Source: Areca catechu (Eukaryota; Streptophyta; Magnoliopsida; Arecales; Arecaceae). From it: a stretch of DNA of 64,000 nucleotides. Of the stretch, positions 35,421 to 46,154 are shown one piece after another (position 1 is the stretch's first letter; every line of letters begins with the position of its first letter). The notes beneath the pieces are model-generated. The model saw only the letters and a list, made by a program, of their open reading frames with translations. It had not been told where the DNA came from and did no database searches. The stretch covers positions 146,112,780-146,176,779 of the forward strand of contig CM038041.1 in assembly GCA_021397845.1 (NCBI GenBank), in the 5' to 3' direction. The translations under genes and the position numbers were made by a program.

Positions 35421-37985
35421 ATGATGATCTTGGCAACAACAGTGTCTAAAAAAAAACTCTTCCTTACATCTGCTAATACCTGTATAAATTATAGGATAGA
35501 TTTTATGGATGTATCTTTTGGGAGCAAGAAGCTGAGGTTGAATATTTTTAATACATCTCAAGGACCATCTACATATGACCATAAGGAGATCAACATGCTA
35601 GTGAAAGTCATAGAAGATAAGATCCCTACCTTGATCATTTTAGATCCCTTACAAGCATGCCTAACATATTTTGGAGTGGATAATTTTGATTTCGATGGGT
35701 ACATAGAAGTACATACTTTACTAGAACCATCCAATTTTAGCACCACCCCTCTTTGGACTGTAAAGTATAAGTAATTACTAACTCAATCAACTCATCTAGT
35801 ACCATCCCTAAAAGCACCACCTACCTTAGATTTAAAGCCTCTTCCTATCATATTAAAATATTCATTTCTCAGACCCAATGATACCCTTCCAATAATCATT
35901 GCAACTAACCTAACTGCTGACTAGGAAAACCTGCTAATAGGTGTGCTTAAAGAATACAAAGAAGCCATTGAGTGGACAATTGCCAATTTATTGATCCTTC
36001 TATTTGCAAGCATCATATCCATTACGAAGCGAGGCTGAGCCACATAGGGATATGCAACAAAGGTTAAATTCGAATATGTAGGAAGTAGCAAAAAGGAAAG
36101 TTGTAAAGTGGCTAGACACTGATATTATCTACCTAATTTCGGATGGCCAATGGGTCAGTCCAACCTAAATAGTACCTAAGAGTCAGGTATTACTATAATA
36201 GATAATGATGAAGGTGAATTAAATTCCTACTCATATAATAACTGGTTGGCGAGCATGTATGGTCTATCGAAAGCTAAATGTTGTTACTAGGAAAGACCAT
36301 TTCCCCTTGCCTTTTATTGACCAAATCCTAGAACAACTAGCAGGATGAAATTTTTTCTATTTCCTAGATGGATATTCAGGATATAACTTGGTCCCTGTAT
36401 TTCCTACTAATCAAGAGAAGACCACCTTCACATACCCTTTTAGAACATTCACATTCAATCAAATTCCATTCGATCTCTGCAATGCACCAGCTACTTTTTA
36501 GTGGTGCATTTTGGCTATCTTTTCTGATATGGTCACCAATTTCTTGAGATTTTCATGGATGATTTTTTGGTATTTAGCCCTACCTTCGATAGTTATCTCT
36601 AGAACTTGATTAAGGTGCTTAAGCGATGTGTGGAGACTAATCTAGTTTTAAGTTAGGAAAAGAGCTATTTTATGGTTCATGAGGGAATCATGCTCGAACA
36701 TATTATATCAGAGCAAGGGATAGAAGTAGATTGAGTAAAGGTTGAAGTAATTTCAAAACTACCTTTCCCAATCTCAATTAAACAAGTACAATCCTTCCTA
36801 GGCCATGCAAGTTTGTATAGGCATTTCATTAAAGATTTTAGCAAAATCTCATGGCCCTTATGCAACCTACTTGCCAAGAAAATTTTTTTAACTTGAATGA
36901 AGATTTCTTGGCCACCCATAATACTCTTGGAACTATTTTAACCACTGCACCGATCATTAAACCCCTAGATTAGACCTTACCTTTCGAGATCATGTGCAAT
37001 ACTTCTGATTATGCTGTAGGGGTAGTCCTAGGGCAAAGGTTTAATAGGGAACCTTATATAATCTATTATATAAGTAAAACTCTTTCGGATGCCCAATTAA
37101 ATTACACCACAATCAAGAAAGAATTGCTTGTAGTTGTGTTTACCCTTCAGAAATTTAGGTCATACCTTTTGGATTCCAAAGTCCTAGTATACTCTAATAA
37201 TGCAGTACTCAAACATCTTCTATCCAAGAAGGATATATAACCTAGACTCATTAGATGGATCCTGTTATTACAAAAATTTGATTTAGAAATTATAAACAAA
37301 AAGGAGTCTAAAAACATGGTAGCAGATCACATCTCTAGGATCCTAGTAGAGTACAACCCTGAGACAATCTAAGATAGATTCCTCGATGAACAACTCTTCT
37401 CAATCTCTTCCTCTAATCTTCCCTGGTATGCTCATATAGTCTACTTGGCTGTGGGACAGGTTCTATCTCACTGGACTCAATAGGAAAAAAATAATTTTTT
37501 CTTCCAAGTAAAATATTATTTCTAGGATGATTCGGAGTTGTTTAGATATTGCCTTCACCAAGTGATCCGACATTGTGTTCCCAAGTGTGAAGTCCAAAGT
37601 ATACTTACCTTTTGCTACTCGTTAACCTATGGGGACACTTTAGTAGAGGGAAGACTGTAGCAAAGGTGCTACATAGTGTGTTTTACTAGCCGACACTATT
37701 TAAAGTGCACATAATTTCAGTTGTAATTGCCTATGATGTCAACAAATAGGGAATAATTCTCAAAAAGATATGATGCCCTTGTCCCCTATCCTTGTAGTTG
37801 AAATTTTTGATGTTTGAAAAATTTTCATGGGATCCTTTCCTTCCTTGTTCAGATTCTAGCACATTTTAGTTGCAATAGATTACATTTCAGAGTGGGTAGA
37901 GGCTATGGCAACCCAAACCAATAATCACAAAGTTGTGATCAAGTTCATTCAACATGACATCTTTAGTTAGTTTGGATGTTCATCT
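35421..37985 (+). pseudogene. Athila-type Ty3/gypsy pol remnant
   Basis: Decayed pol in gypsy order. There is a protease/pre-RT region (35421-35774, with VKVIEDKIPTLIILDPLQA and YFGVDNFDFDGYIE), then RT with Athila-like motifs: GWRACMVYRKLN near 36250, RKDHFPLPFIDQILEQLAG near 36289, YFLDGYSGYN near 36361, FDLCNAPATF near 36470. RNase H follows (NTSDYAVGVVLGQ near 36992; ALRH-like NAVLKHLLSKKDI to 37240). Integrase is frameshifted and fades out near 37985. DGYSGYN and GWRVCIDYRKLN-type motifs are typical of the Athila lineage. Stops are dense. No LTRs of its own are identifiable. Confidence 0.8.
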
Positions 37986-38137
37986 AAGTATCCATCAAGA
38001 TATGTGCGTGCCTACCTACACACTATTCGCCTCCCACAAAGTGGGCTGGCCTCTGTAATTCCACTCACCGGTGTGCCATCTCCCCGAAAACGTGCCTCAC
38101 ATGCACTGAGAGCCCCTTCTTCCATAGATCTCATTCC
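37986..38137. other. Unassigned sequence
   Basis: About 150 bp between the fading Athila integrase and the TGTTGGAAAAC terminus of repeat I. I see no feature in it. Confidence 0.4.
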
Positions 38138-39742
38138 TGTTGGAAAACATAGACAATTTTATGCATAGAATTTAAAAGCTTTTTTGAAACATTTAACAAT
38201 AGAAGGTAAAATATTAATTAAATTAATCTATATATACATAAGAATTAATCTTTAAACTACTTATAGCAGGATCTTGACATGATAAGTATGCAAGACATCA
38301 AACTGAAATATAAAACATACAAACCTTTAAGCATAGACTATATATATATCCAACAAACCTGATGTTGTAGACCAAATTCTATAGCATAATAAATTCATAA
38401 CTTATTATCTTCTTGCGAGTGGTCGATGATCGATGCTACTGGAAGGTTCTAATAGAAACTCTGTGAGCTGCACAGTATGTCTGGCCTCTACAAGTGATCC
38501 ACATAGGAGTACTATTCTGACCAGTCCCCTTAAAGTACTAGCTTCTCTAGAACCTTGATGACTGATCACCTTCTTTTCAAATCCAGGATGCTTCAAAAGC
38601 TAAAGAAGAAACCTTTTTGAGGATGGGATTTGGAGGTAGAACTCACTTTCCAAGCCTAGATAATCTAGAACCCAACATAGAAGATACTCTTTCTCCTTGA
38701 ATACAAGCCCTTACACATCTCACTCTCTCTTAGGTAAAAGACATTTTCTTCTAGCAATGCTCTTTTTCTCTTTCTAACTATTTGGCCTTCCTTCTCTTAG
38801 AACCCCTTTCCCACATCCAGTAGCAGCCCAATAAGTAGGCACTCAAGTGGTTAGGAGGGAGAGAAAAGAGGAGAGATGAATGGAGAGAAAAGGGGAGAGA
38901 TAAGAGGGAGGTTAGGATAATAACTTGAATTCAAAATTCAAGTTCAAATTCAAATTTAAAATCAAAATTCAAGTTTGAATTTGAATCTAGAAATATGTTT
39001 AAATTTGAATTCAAAATTCAAATTCAAAATATGGGCTAGGATGCATAGGTTAGGTCCAATCCAATTAGACTTAACTCGAGCTCAAACCAAATTATATTTA
39101 GCTTTGATCTAAATTTCATAGCTCAATTAAATTGAATTAACTAGTAATCTAATTACTAATTAATATTCTAGTAATTCATTAACCTTTAGTAAAATTTTCT
39201 CGTCATGACACTTGTAGCATTGATGAGTCAATAGTTAAAAAAATCATAAGTGTCATCTCACCAAAGTATCAACTCATTGAAGTGTCGACTTAAGGTTAAC
39301 TATCAATCATATTGATAATTAATTCCAAGAATAATTCATAATCATTGATCAGCTATCAGATCAGGTAGAAACTCCTATAGTGTGTGACCTGATACGCTTG
39401 AACACTAAGCTGGTAGCACAGGAACATTTCTTGTACCAATCGAAGTCCCCATATAGCAATGGCACCCGACATCCAGATAGGTCGAAAGTTACAAAGCAAT
39501 AATCAGGAACCTCTGATATATGATTACTATGCAGTTCATCCCTTTGACCCACAATGCTCAAGATAACTTTAGGATTTAACTACCAACCCTTGAACAGTTC
39601 ATCCATAATATGTCTCAACCTTACAAGTCCTGTGACTCCTCACAAAAACTATCCTAGCCAAGGTTTTGCTAAATTAAAATATATTGAGACATTCACTCCA
39701 ATATTTGGAGGGGTTAATCCTATCTTGACTTACACACTGACT
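38138..39742 (-). repeat. Host repeat I, left part (probable copia-type LTR region)
   Basis: AT-rich, starting TGTTGGAAAAC, a common copia LTR terminus, with no coding. It includes an internal low-complexity patch at 38930-39020 (alternating TTCAAATT and AATTTGAA words) and a long AT-rich block. It is interrupted at 39742 by element H and continues at 46067. The right remnant carries TCTGATACCA (46130-46139), a complement of TGGTATCAGA, suggesting a minus-strand LTR element. Class and orientation are tentative. Confidence 0.4.
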
Positions 39743-39894
39743 TGATAGGGACATCGGCAAAAGAAAAAGGTTTCAAGCTAACTCCTTGTGGTTTTGCAGT
39801 TAGATTTTTCAATAGGATCCACTTGAAGCCAATGGATGAAAGCCCACTTCCCCTGAGCCGGCTCCATGATCTCTCAAATGCTCTCAAATAAAGC

Positions 39895-40110
39895 CCCTCC
39901 TTATATGCCACTTGGAAGCCTCTCTTAGTCAACACTTGGAAGCATTCTTGGACAACACTTGGAAGCATAATTGAGCACCACTTGGAAGCATTCTTGGACA
40001 ACACTTGGAAGCATAATTGGGCACCACTTGGAAGCATTTTTGGACCACATTTAAAAGCCTTCTTGGACACCACTTGGAAGCTCCTCTTGATGCTACTTGG
40101 ATGCCACTTA
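39895..40110. repeat. Short tandem repeats in H's 5' LTR
   Basis: Eight or so imperfect units built on CACTTGGAAGC followed by ATTCTTGGACAA or ATAATTGGGCAC, giving a period of about 21-25 bp and a higher period near 45 bp. The 3' LTR (44937-45100) has fewer units. The purely repetitive context argues against any coding meaning. Confidence 0.85.
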
Positions 40111-40263
40111 GGTGCTATATGGGATTAGTTACGACAAACCAAATTTTATTAGAACTACTTTTTGTTAGAACTACCTAACCCATTTTGTTAGCCTAACAAA
40201 TCTAGTTAGAACTAGAGTTACTTTTCCTTCTCCTTGATCGAACCCATGGTGTACCTTGGGGCC

Positions 40264-40270
40264 TATAAAT
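40264..40270 (+). promoter_or_regulatory. TATA box of H 5' LTR
   Basis: GGGGCCTATAAATAAGACC, TATAAAT at these positions; the same box is at 45247-45253 in the 3' LTR. It is the only strong TATA in the LTR and is placed where a U3 promoter is expected. Confidence 0.65.
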
Positions 40271-41094
40271 AAGACCCAAGCTCTTCTTGTACCTCATGCT
40301 ATGGTTGAATGAAAAGAAGTTTGTTTGATTCCATTTTCTTCTTGCTGAGTACTTGGTTTTTTTTGTTTCTTATATGGAGAGGGTGAGAGGCCCTAGTCTA
40401 GCTTGTTTTTTTTTGTTCCCTAGCCTAAGAGATAGGTCACTCCTTGAGGGAGAGGGTAGAAGTCCCATTCTCCACTTCAAAGAAATCCTATCAAGGTCCT
40501 TGAAGTGCACTCCAAGGGGGAGAGGGTGTAAGACCCAAAGCTTGCTGCCTAGCTTCAATCCATCCCCAAGCTTGCATCTCCTTGCTTTACCTTGTTTATT
40601 TCCTTCTTTCAATTTGCTTCCATGCCCTTACAACAAGTTCTTTGTAGGTTCTCTCACTGATTTGGGGTTGAAGATAAAAGTTCCAAGTCATGAACCAAGT
40701 GCAAGGAAAGTTCTCAAGTTTTGGGAATATTAGTCTTACAAACTAGTCCTCATTACTATGAGTGGTGAGAGCTTCCCTTCCACCAACTATTTTTTTTAGC
40801 CTTCATTATTGGTAGGAGAACCACTTCTTAGCCCTTTAGATCTGAGAATTGAAGGTGTTTTACCTAGTACAAATGGTTTCCTAGCCATGAGATCCTTCCT
40901 ATATTAATTTAAATATGACATGCATGCGAGTGTCTAATTTTTGATCAACTAGTTTATTGCTTGGAAGATAATTGTCTCTCTTATGCTTAATTTTGATTCA
41001 TGCTTGTAATCGATTTCTCATCATGGATAGTTGGTCATCTAAAGCACATCATCATCCATTTATTTTGTTCATTTTTGTTTCGCATCAATTTTTT

Positions 41095-41106
41095 TGGTAT
41101 CAGTGC
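41095..41106 (+). other. Element H primer-binding site (one mismatch)
   Basis: TGGTATCAGTGC, seven bases (a poly-T run) after the LTR end. It differs from the iMet-complementary TGGTATCAGAGC by one base (A to T). Confidence 0.8.
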
Positions 41107-42390
41107 TTTAGGTTCTACTAGGTCAAGTTGCTGAAATTCTACTCTAGTATACTTCCATGATTTTTAGCTTTTTCTTTTAAATCTCAAAAAAATTTCAAAA
41201 AAATTCTTTTGCTGCATTTTAGGACTTTAAAATCTGAGATCCAAATTTTTTTTTAAAAAAAATTAATTTTGAAGTTTAATTTTTGTCATTTTAAGTTGCT
41301 TCCTTAGTTAGCTCATAGCTTGTTTCAATTCTAGTTTTCCCTCCATCAAGTTTGCTCCTTCAAGTTTTAAGAAAAAATTAAAAAAAAAAAATCTCTAAAT
41401 TTTAGATTTGAATATGAAATCTCCCTTTCTAAAAATTCAAATTCTAAAATTATTTGAATTTATATTTTTAATTTTGGATGTTTTATGGTTAAAGGTTTGT
41501 TAGCTTGAAGTTTCTTGTAACAACTTTTACAACAAGCTTTCAAAAATGAATTTCCTAACCAAAATTCAAAAATTAAAATTCAAAACTTAAAATTTGAAAT
41601 TTGGACTTTGAAATCTGATAAATCCAATTTAAATTTTAAATTTTTGAAATTTTAAATTTTGAATGTCAAATTTTCAAAACTAGTTAGTTGGAAGTTTGTT
41701 AATTGCTAAAATTTTTCTTGCAACAACTTTTACCTTCAAGAATGAAATTTTTAATTATAATTAAAAATAAAAAATGAAAAATTTAAGTTTTGAAATTTAG
41801 ACTTAAAAACATAAATTTTTCAATTTAAAACTTTAATTTTTAAAATTTTGAAAATTGAGTTTTAAATCATAAGTTTGAGCTAGTCTAGTTATTGTGTTGG
41901 CTAGTTGGTGATTTGTTTGTGCATCCATTTCTAAATCCACTTAAGGGCATTCAATATCAACATAAGGGAACAAGGTCATTACTTTTTCTTGGCCCAAAAC
42001 AACCACCCACATCTTGCATTGACCTAAGCCTAATTAAAATCGAGTAGGAACCTAAAACTAGGAACATTCACGAGTCAAGTTCATGTGGAAGATGAGACAA
42101 AGTACTACTTGAGTTTGTATTTACTCCTGAAAATTGGTGTCTAAGGCTAGAGGTCCAATGGCAAATGTCTTAAGCGGACTTACGATTTTTAATTAGGACC
42201 TCATGAAAGTGAGGGAAGCCTCCCGCAACCCCACCTCTTACCTGACCAGTGGAAAGGATAACTGCATTCTTGGCTAGCACCTAGTCAATTCCTATCACAT
42301 TGAACTTCTAGGTCTAGGAGCCCTAAAAGTTAGGTTTGTACTATATGTCAATAGGCCAGAAGCTCCACCCACACTCAGTCTGGTTTACCA
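41107..42390 (+). other. Element H untranslated leader (AT-rich)
   Basis: About 1.3 kb without coding. 41150-41870 is built from AAATTTT, TTTTAAA and TTTGAAATTT words, the same composition as B's leader. The downstream part (41930-42390) resembles B's pre-gag region. Confidence 0.6.
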
Positions 42391-43614
42391 ATGGAACCCA
42401 ATATTGAAATGTTGTTAAGGACTATGAATAAAAAGTTTGATACCATAACTGAGCAATTAGGGCAAATGAACCAAGAATTAGGTCAAGTGAAAGATCGTAT
42501 GGGGAACCTTAAAGAGACTCGCTTGACTCAAACTAAACCCAAATCACTTAGGCCAACTCCCCTTGGTCCAAGATCCCATTGTCATGATCTCACCCATGAA
42601 CATGACCCTAGACGCCCCTACCAAGACTTTCTAGATTAGGAGGAAAGAGTCCTTAGGAGCATTCGACTTTATGCACCCCCTTTTGATGAAAATCTAGACC
42701 CTAAGGTGTACATCGATTGGAAAAAAAAAGATCAATACTTTGAGTGGGATGAGATGTCGGAAGAAAAGAAGTTTAAATTTGCCAAACTGAAGTTAGTCCA
42801 ACATGCTAGGCTGTATTGGAGAGATGTTAAACGCATATGTTATCAAAAAGGAGAAATATCCATAGTTACTTGGAAAGCCATGAAGAGTAAGCTTAGGAAG
42901 AAGTACCTAGGCAGGTCCTATGAGCAAAGACTTTTAGACCAATGGCAAAGATTATGTCAAGGTAATAAATCTATGTCTGAATTCATTGCCAAATTCAATG
43001 AGTTTGTCAAGAGATGTAACATAGTCGAATCTAAGGCCATGACCATATCTAGATTTCGAGCTGGCCTACATAAGGAAATCTAATGGGAATTGTTTTAATG
43101 AAAAATCCATGACCTAGAACATGCTTATCAAATTGCTAGGAACTTCGAGATATTTCAAAGGGAATTCATGATCAGTCGACCTAAGTCCAACAGGAATAGT
43201 TCATCTAGACATAGGCCTGGTTCTAGTCAGATTCCTTTAAACCAACCAACTCCTACTACCCCATTAGTTTGCAAGGAAGAAGCTCCTGAACCCTTTGAAG
43301 AGCTAGAGGAAGAAATATATGAAGCCAAATCGAGTCTAATAAATGAGTATGAAGGAGATGAAGAAGAGATTGAATCCATTGAAGAACTAAAGGAAGAAGC
43401 TCTTGAACCTGTTGAAGAATTTAAGAAAGAAGTCTATGAAGTTGGGTCTAACATAGTGGATAAGTATGAGGGACATGATACCATCCAAAACGAACATGAA
43501 CTAATGCTTGTAATAGAGGATAAACTTGGAATAGTTACCCAGCCTAAAGAAACTAGAGATGGGAATAATCAACTTGAAGAAAATGAAGTCCAGGAACAAA
43601 ACCCTAAAGAGTAA
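42391..43614 (+). pseudogene. Element H gag without zinc knuckle
   Basis: Starts at ATG 42391 (MEPNIEMLLRTMNKKFDTI), an N-terminal coiled coil. A stop lies at 42637, then the same frame gives the capsid-like region (KVYIDWKKKDQYFEWDEMSE, SYEQRLLDQWQRLCQGN) with another stop near 43081. From 43168 a Ser/Pro linker runs into an acidic domain in which the EVYEA...DEYEG module appears twice (near 43312-43350 and 43432-43470). The place of the CCHC knuckle is taken by PTTPLVCKEEAPEP, closely parallel to E. It ends in a stop at 43612-43614. Confidence 0.85.
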
Positions 43615-44575
43615 CCCCAGGAAATAGTAGAGTTCATGAAGGAAGAGGATGCAAAGATAAATTTAATCAATGCTAAGGGTTCAGAATGAAAGATCATTGA
43701 AGGATCACCCATTGGAATATTATCCATTAAAAAAGTTCAGGATCCATCTCAGAAAAGGCAACCTTAGGAAGTCAAAAAGTTTTTAAAAGATTTTCAAAAT
43801 GTGTTTCCAAAAGAGCTACCTGATCATCTTCCACTACCGAGGGACATCTAGCATGTCAAAGACCTGGTCCCAATAAGATTCCATAGTTATTTATGGAAAA
43901 CACTGTGGCACATATTAGGGACCAAACTGAACTTTACTGCCACCTACCTAAAATTATGTACAGGAGCCTTAGAAACCTATTAAAGGTGGAAATATTGGAA
44001 ATTAGAAACTTTTATTACCTTGCCTACAATAAATCAGTAATTCCACTAAGAATAAAGCCCATTTGAGCTTATCCTTTTATTATTTGGTGTCATTTGAGTT
44101 TATCCATCAGACCTTATCCCTTTACCCATGCATTCATGAATATCAGAGTATGTAAAGTCATATGCATAGCATATTAGGAATTTACATAAAGATTTTAGTA
44201 AGAAAATCCATTTAAGCAATGAAACTTATAAGCATATGACTATTTCTTATAAGAGAGCTAAAGAATTTCATGAAGGAGACTATGTAATGATTAGGCTCAA
44301 GCCTGAATGGTTCCCACCCGGAACTATGAAAAAATTACATGCCTGTGGTGTAGGTCCTTTCAAAATAATAAAGAAAATTGGACCTAATACTTATGTGCTG
44401 GACTTATTATCTAACTTTGGTATCAATTCCACCTTCAACATTTCAGATCTAATAGAGTACAAGGAACCAACAATGATATCCAGTGAGCCATTTGGACCTA
44501 ATCCCACCTTTGAGAGTGAACCAACCCCTGAGTGTCCACCAACCACACTACCAAAGCGGTGAGATAGGATTGAGC
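43615..44575 (+). pseudogene. Element H pre-RT remnant joined to integrase tail
   Basis: Coding-like sequence continues with the post-protease segment (EGSPIGILSI, FQNVFPKELPDHLPLPRDI near 43690-43850), then switches at about 43870 straight to the integrase core (RFHSYLWKTLWHILGTKLNF). Everything between (RT, RNase H, first half of integrase) is missing. 44236-44562 is an open integrase C-terminus (FHEGDYVMIRLKPEWFPPGT, GPFKIIKKIGPNTYVLDL, STFNISDLIEYKEP). The chromodomain after it (IERILDD near 44573) is frameshifted. A TAG at 44167-44169 sits at the same Gln codon as D's stop at 26304. Confidence 0.8.
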
Positions 44576-44740
44576 GAATCTTAGATGATAAGACTATCCT
44601 ACCCGAAACAAGGACTATCAACCCTAGTTGGTTCATTGGCAAGGTCGACCTGATTTTGAAGACTCATGGATCACTTGAGAGGATCTACAAAGGATCGATC
44701 CAGATCTACTAGAGTGTTACCAAAGTCAAAATGATCCATA

Positions 44741-44755
44741 CTCGATAGGGCCGAG
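44741..44755. other. Palindrome upstream of H's 3' LTR (decayed)
   Basis: CTCGATAGGGCCGAG, one C-to-T and one T-to-C change from the consensus CTCGACAGGGTCGAG, still 21 bp from the LTR start at 44777. CCCAGGAGGAT follows before the LTR. Confidence 0.75.
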
Positions 44756-44776
44756 TTCTTTCCATCCCAGGAGGAT

Positions 44777-46066
44777 TGATGGGGACATCAGCAAAAGAAA
44801 AAGGTTTCAAGCTAACTCCTTGTAGTTTTGCAGTTAGATTTTTTAATAGGATCCACTTGAAGCTAATAGATGAAAGCCTACTTCCCTTGAGCCGGCTCCA
44901 TGATCTCTCAAATGCTCTCACATAAAGCCCTCCTTATATGCCACTTGAAAGCCTCTCTTGGTCAACACTTGGAAGCATAATTGGGTTCCACTTGGAAGCA
45001 TAATTGGGCACCACTTGGAAGGATTTTTGGACCACACTTAAAAGCCTCCTTGGATGCCACTTGGAAGCTCCTCTTGATGCCACTTGGATGCCACTTAAGT
45101 ACCACATGGGATTAGTTACAACCAAATTTTGTTAGAATTACTTTTTGTTAGAACTACCTAATCCATTTTGTTAGCCTAACTAATCTAGTTAAAACTAGAG
45201 TTACTTTTCCTTCTCCTTGACCAAACCCATGGTGTACCTTGGGGCCTATAAATAGGATCCAAGCTCCTCTTGTACATCATGCTATGGTTGAATGAAAAGA
45301 AGTTTGTTTGATTCCATTTTCTTCTTGTCGATTCTTGATTTTTTTGCTCCTTGTGTGGAGAGGGTAAGAGGCCCTAGTCTAGCTTGTTTCTTTTGTTCCC
45401 TAGCCTAAGAGCTAGGTCACTCCTTGAGTAAAAGGGTGAGAGGCCCATTCTCTACTTCATAGAAGTCCTATCAAGATCCTTAAAGTGCACTTCAAGAGGG
45501 AGAGGGTGTGAGACCCAAAGCTTGCCACCTAGCTTCAATCCATCCCCAAGCTTTCATCTTCTTGCTTTACCTTTTTTATTTCCTTCTTTCAATTTGCTTC
45601 CACGCCCTTATAGAAAGTTCTTTGTAGGTTCTCTCACTGATTTGGGGTTAAAGATGAAGGTTCCAAGTCATGAACCAAGTGCAAGGTAAGTTCTCAAGTT
45701 TTGGAAAACTAGTCTTACAATCTAGTCCTCATTCCTATGAGTGGTGAGAGCTTCCCTTCCACCAAATATTTTTTTTAGCCTTCATTGTTGGTAGGAGAAC
45801 CACTTCTTATCCCTTTAGATCTGAGAAATGAAGGTGTTTGACCTAGTACAAATGGTTTCCTAGCCATGAGATCCTTCCTATATTAATTTGAATGTGACAT
45901 GCATGCGGGTGTCTAATTTTTAATCAACTAGTTTCTTGCTTGGAAGATAATTATCTCTCTTATGTTTAATTTTGATTCATGCTTGTAATCCATTGCTCAT
46001 CATGGATAGCTGGTCATCTAGAGCACATCATCATCCATTCATTTCATTCATTTTTGTCCCGCATCA
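44777..46066 (+). repeat. Element H 3' LTR
   Basis: 1,290 bp, TGATGGGGACATC to GCATCA, partner of 39743-41087, with TATAAAT at 45247-45253. The short-repeat tract is contracted relative to the 5' copy. It is followed by the TGACT duplication. Confidence 0.93.
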
Positions 46067-46154
46067 TGACTGCACATGTACTTGACTATACCCAAAAATC
46101 TTTCATCACTGGAATAGAAATCCATGTAGTCTGATACCAAAGTACAATGAGTTG
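46067..46154 (-). repeat. Host repeat I, right remnant
   Basis: Short continuation of 38138-39742 after element H. It contains TCTGATACCA at 46130-46139, possibly a primer site on the minus strand. It is cut by element J's LTR terminus at 46155. Confidence 0.4.

Larger units (their letters stand above)
39743..41087 (+). repeat. Element H 5' LTR
   Basis: 1,345 bp, TGATAGGGACATC to GCATCA. The U3 holds a direct-repeat tract (39895-40110). A TATA box TATAAAT is at 40264-40270. It is 55 bp longer than the 3' LTR, mostly from extra repeat units. Confidence 0.93.
39743..46066 (+). mobile_element. Element H: internally deleted Tekay-type chromovirus
   Basis: 6,324 bp: LTR 39743-41087, primer site 41095-41106, AT-rich leader, gag 42391-43614, small pol remnants, palindrome 44741-44755, LTR 44777-46066. 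TSD TGACT at 39738-39742 and 46067-46071 proves a single insertion into repeat I. Protease, RT, RNase H and most of integrase are deleted. The architecture is the same as E: gag plus integrase tail and chromodomain. Confidence 0.95.

Noticed and set aside
39895..40110. Short repeats with different intervening bases, superficially CRISPR-like
   Set aside because: The spacers are themselves similar to each other, the tract sits inside a eukaryotic LTR, and it is contracted in the partner LTR. Ordinary tandem repeats.
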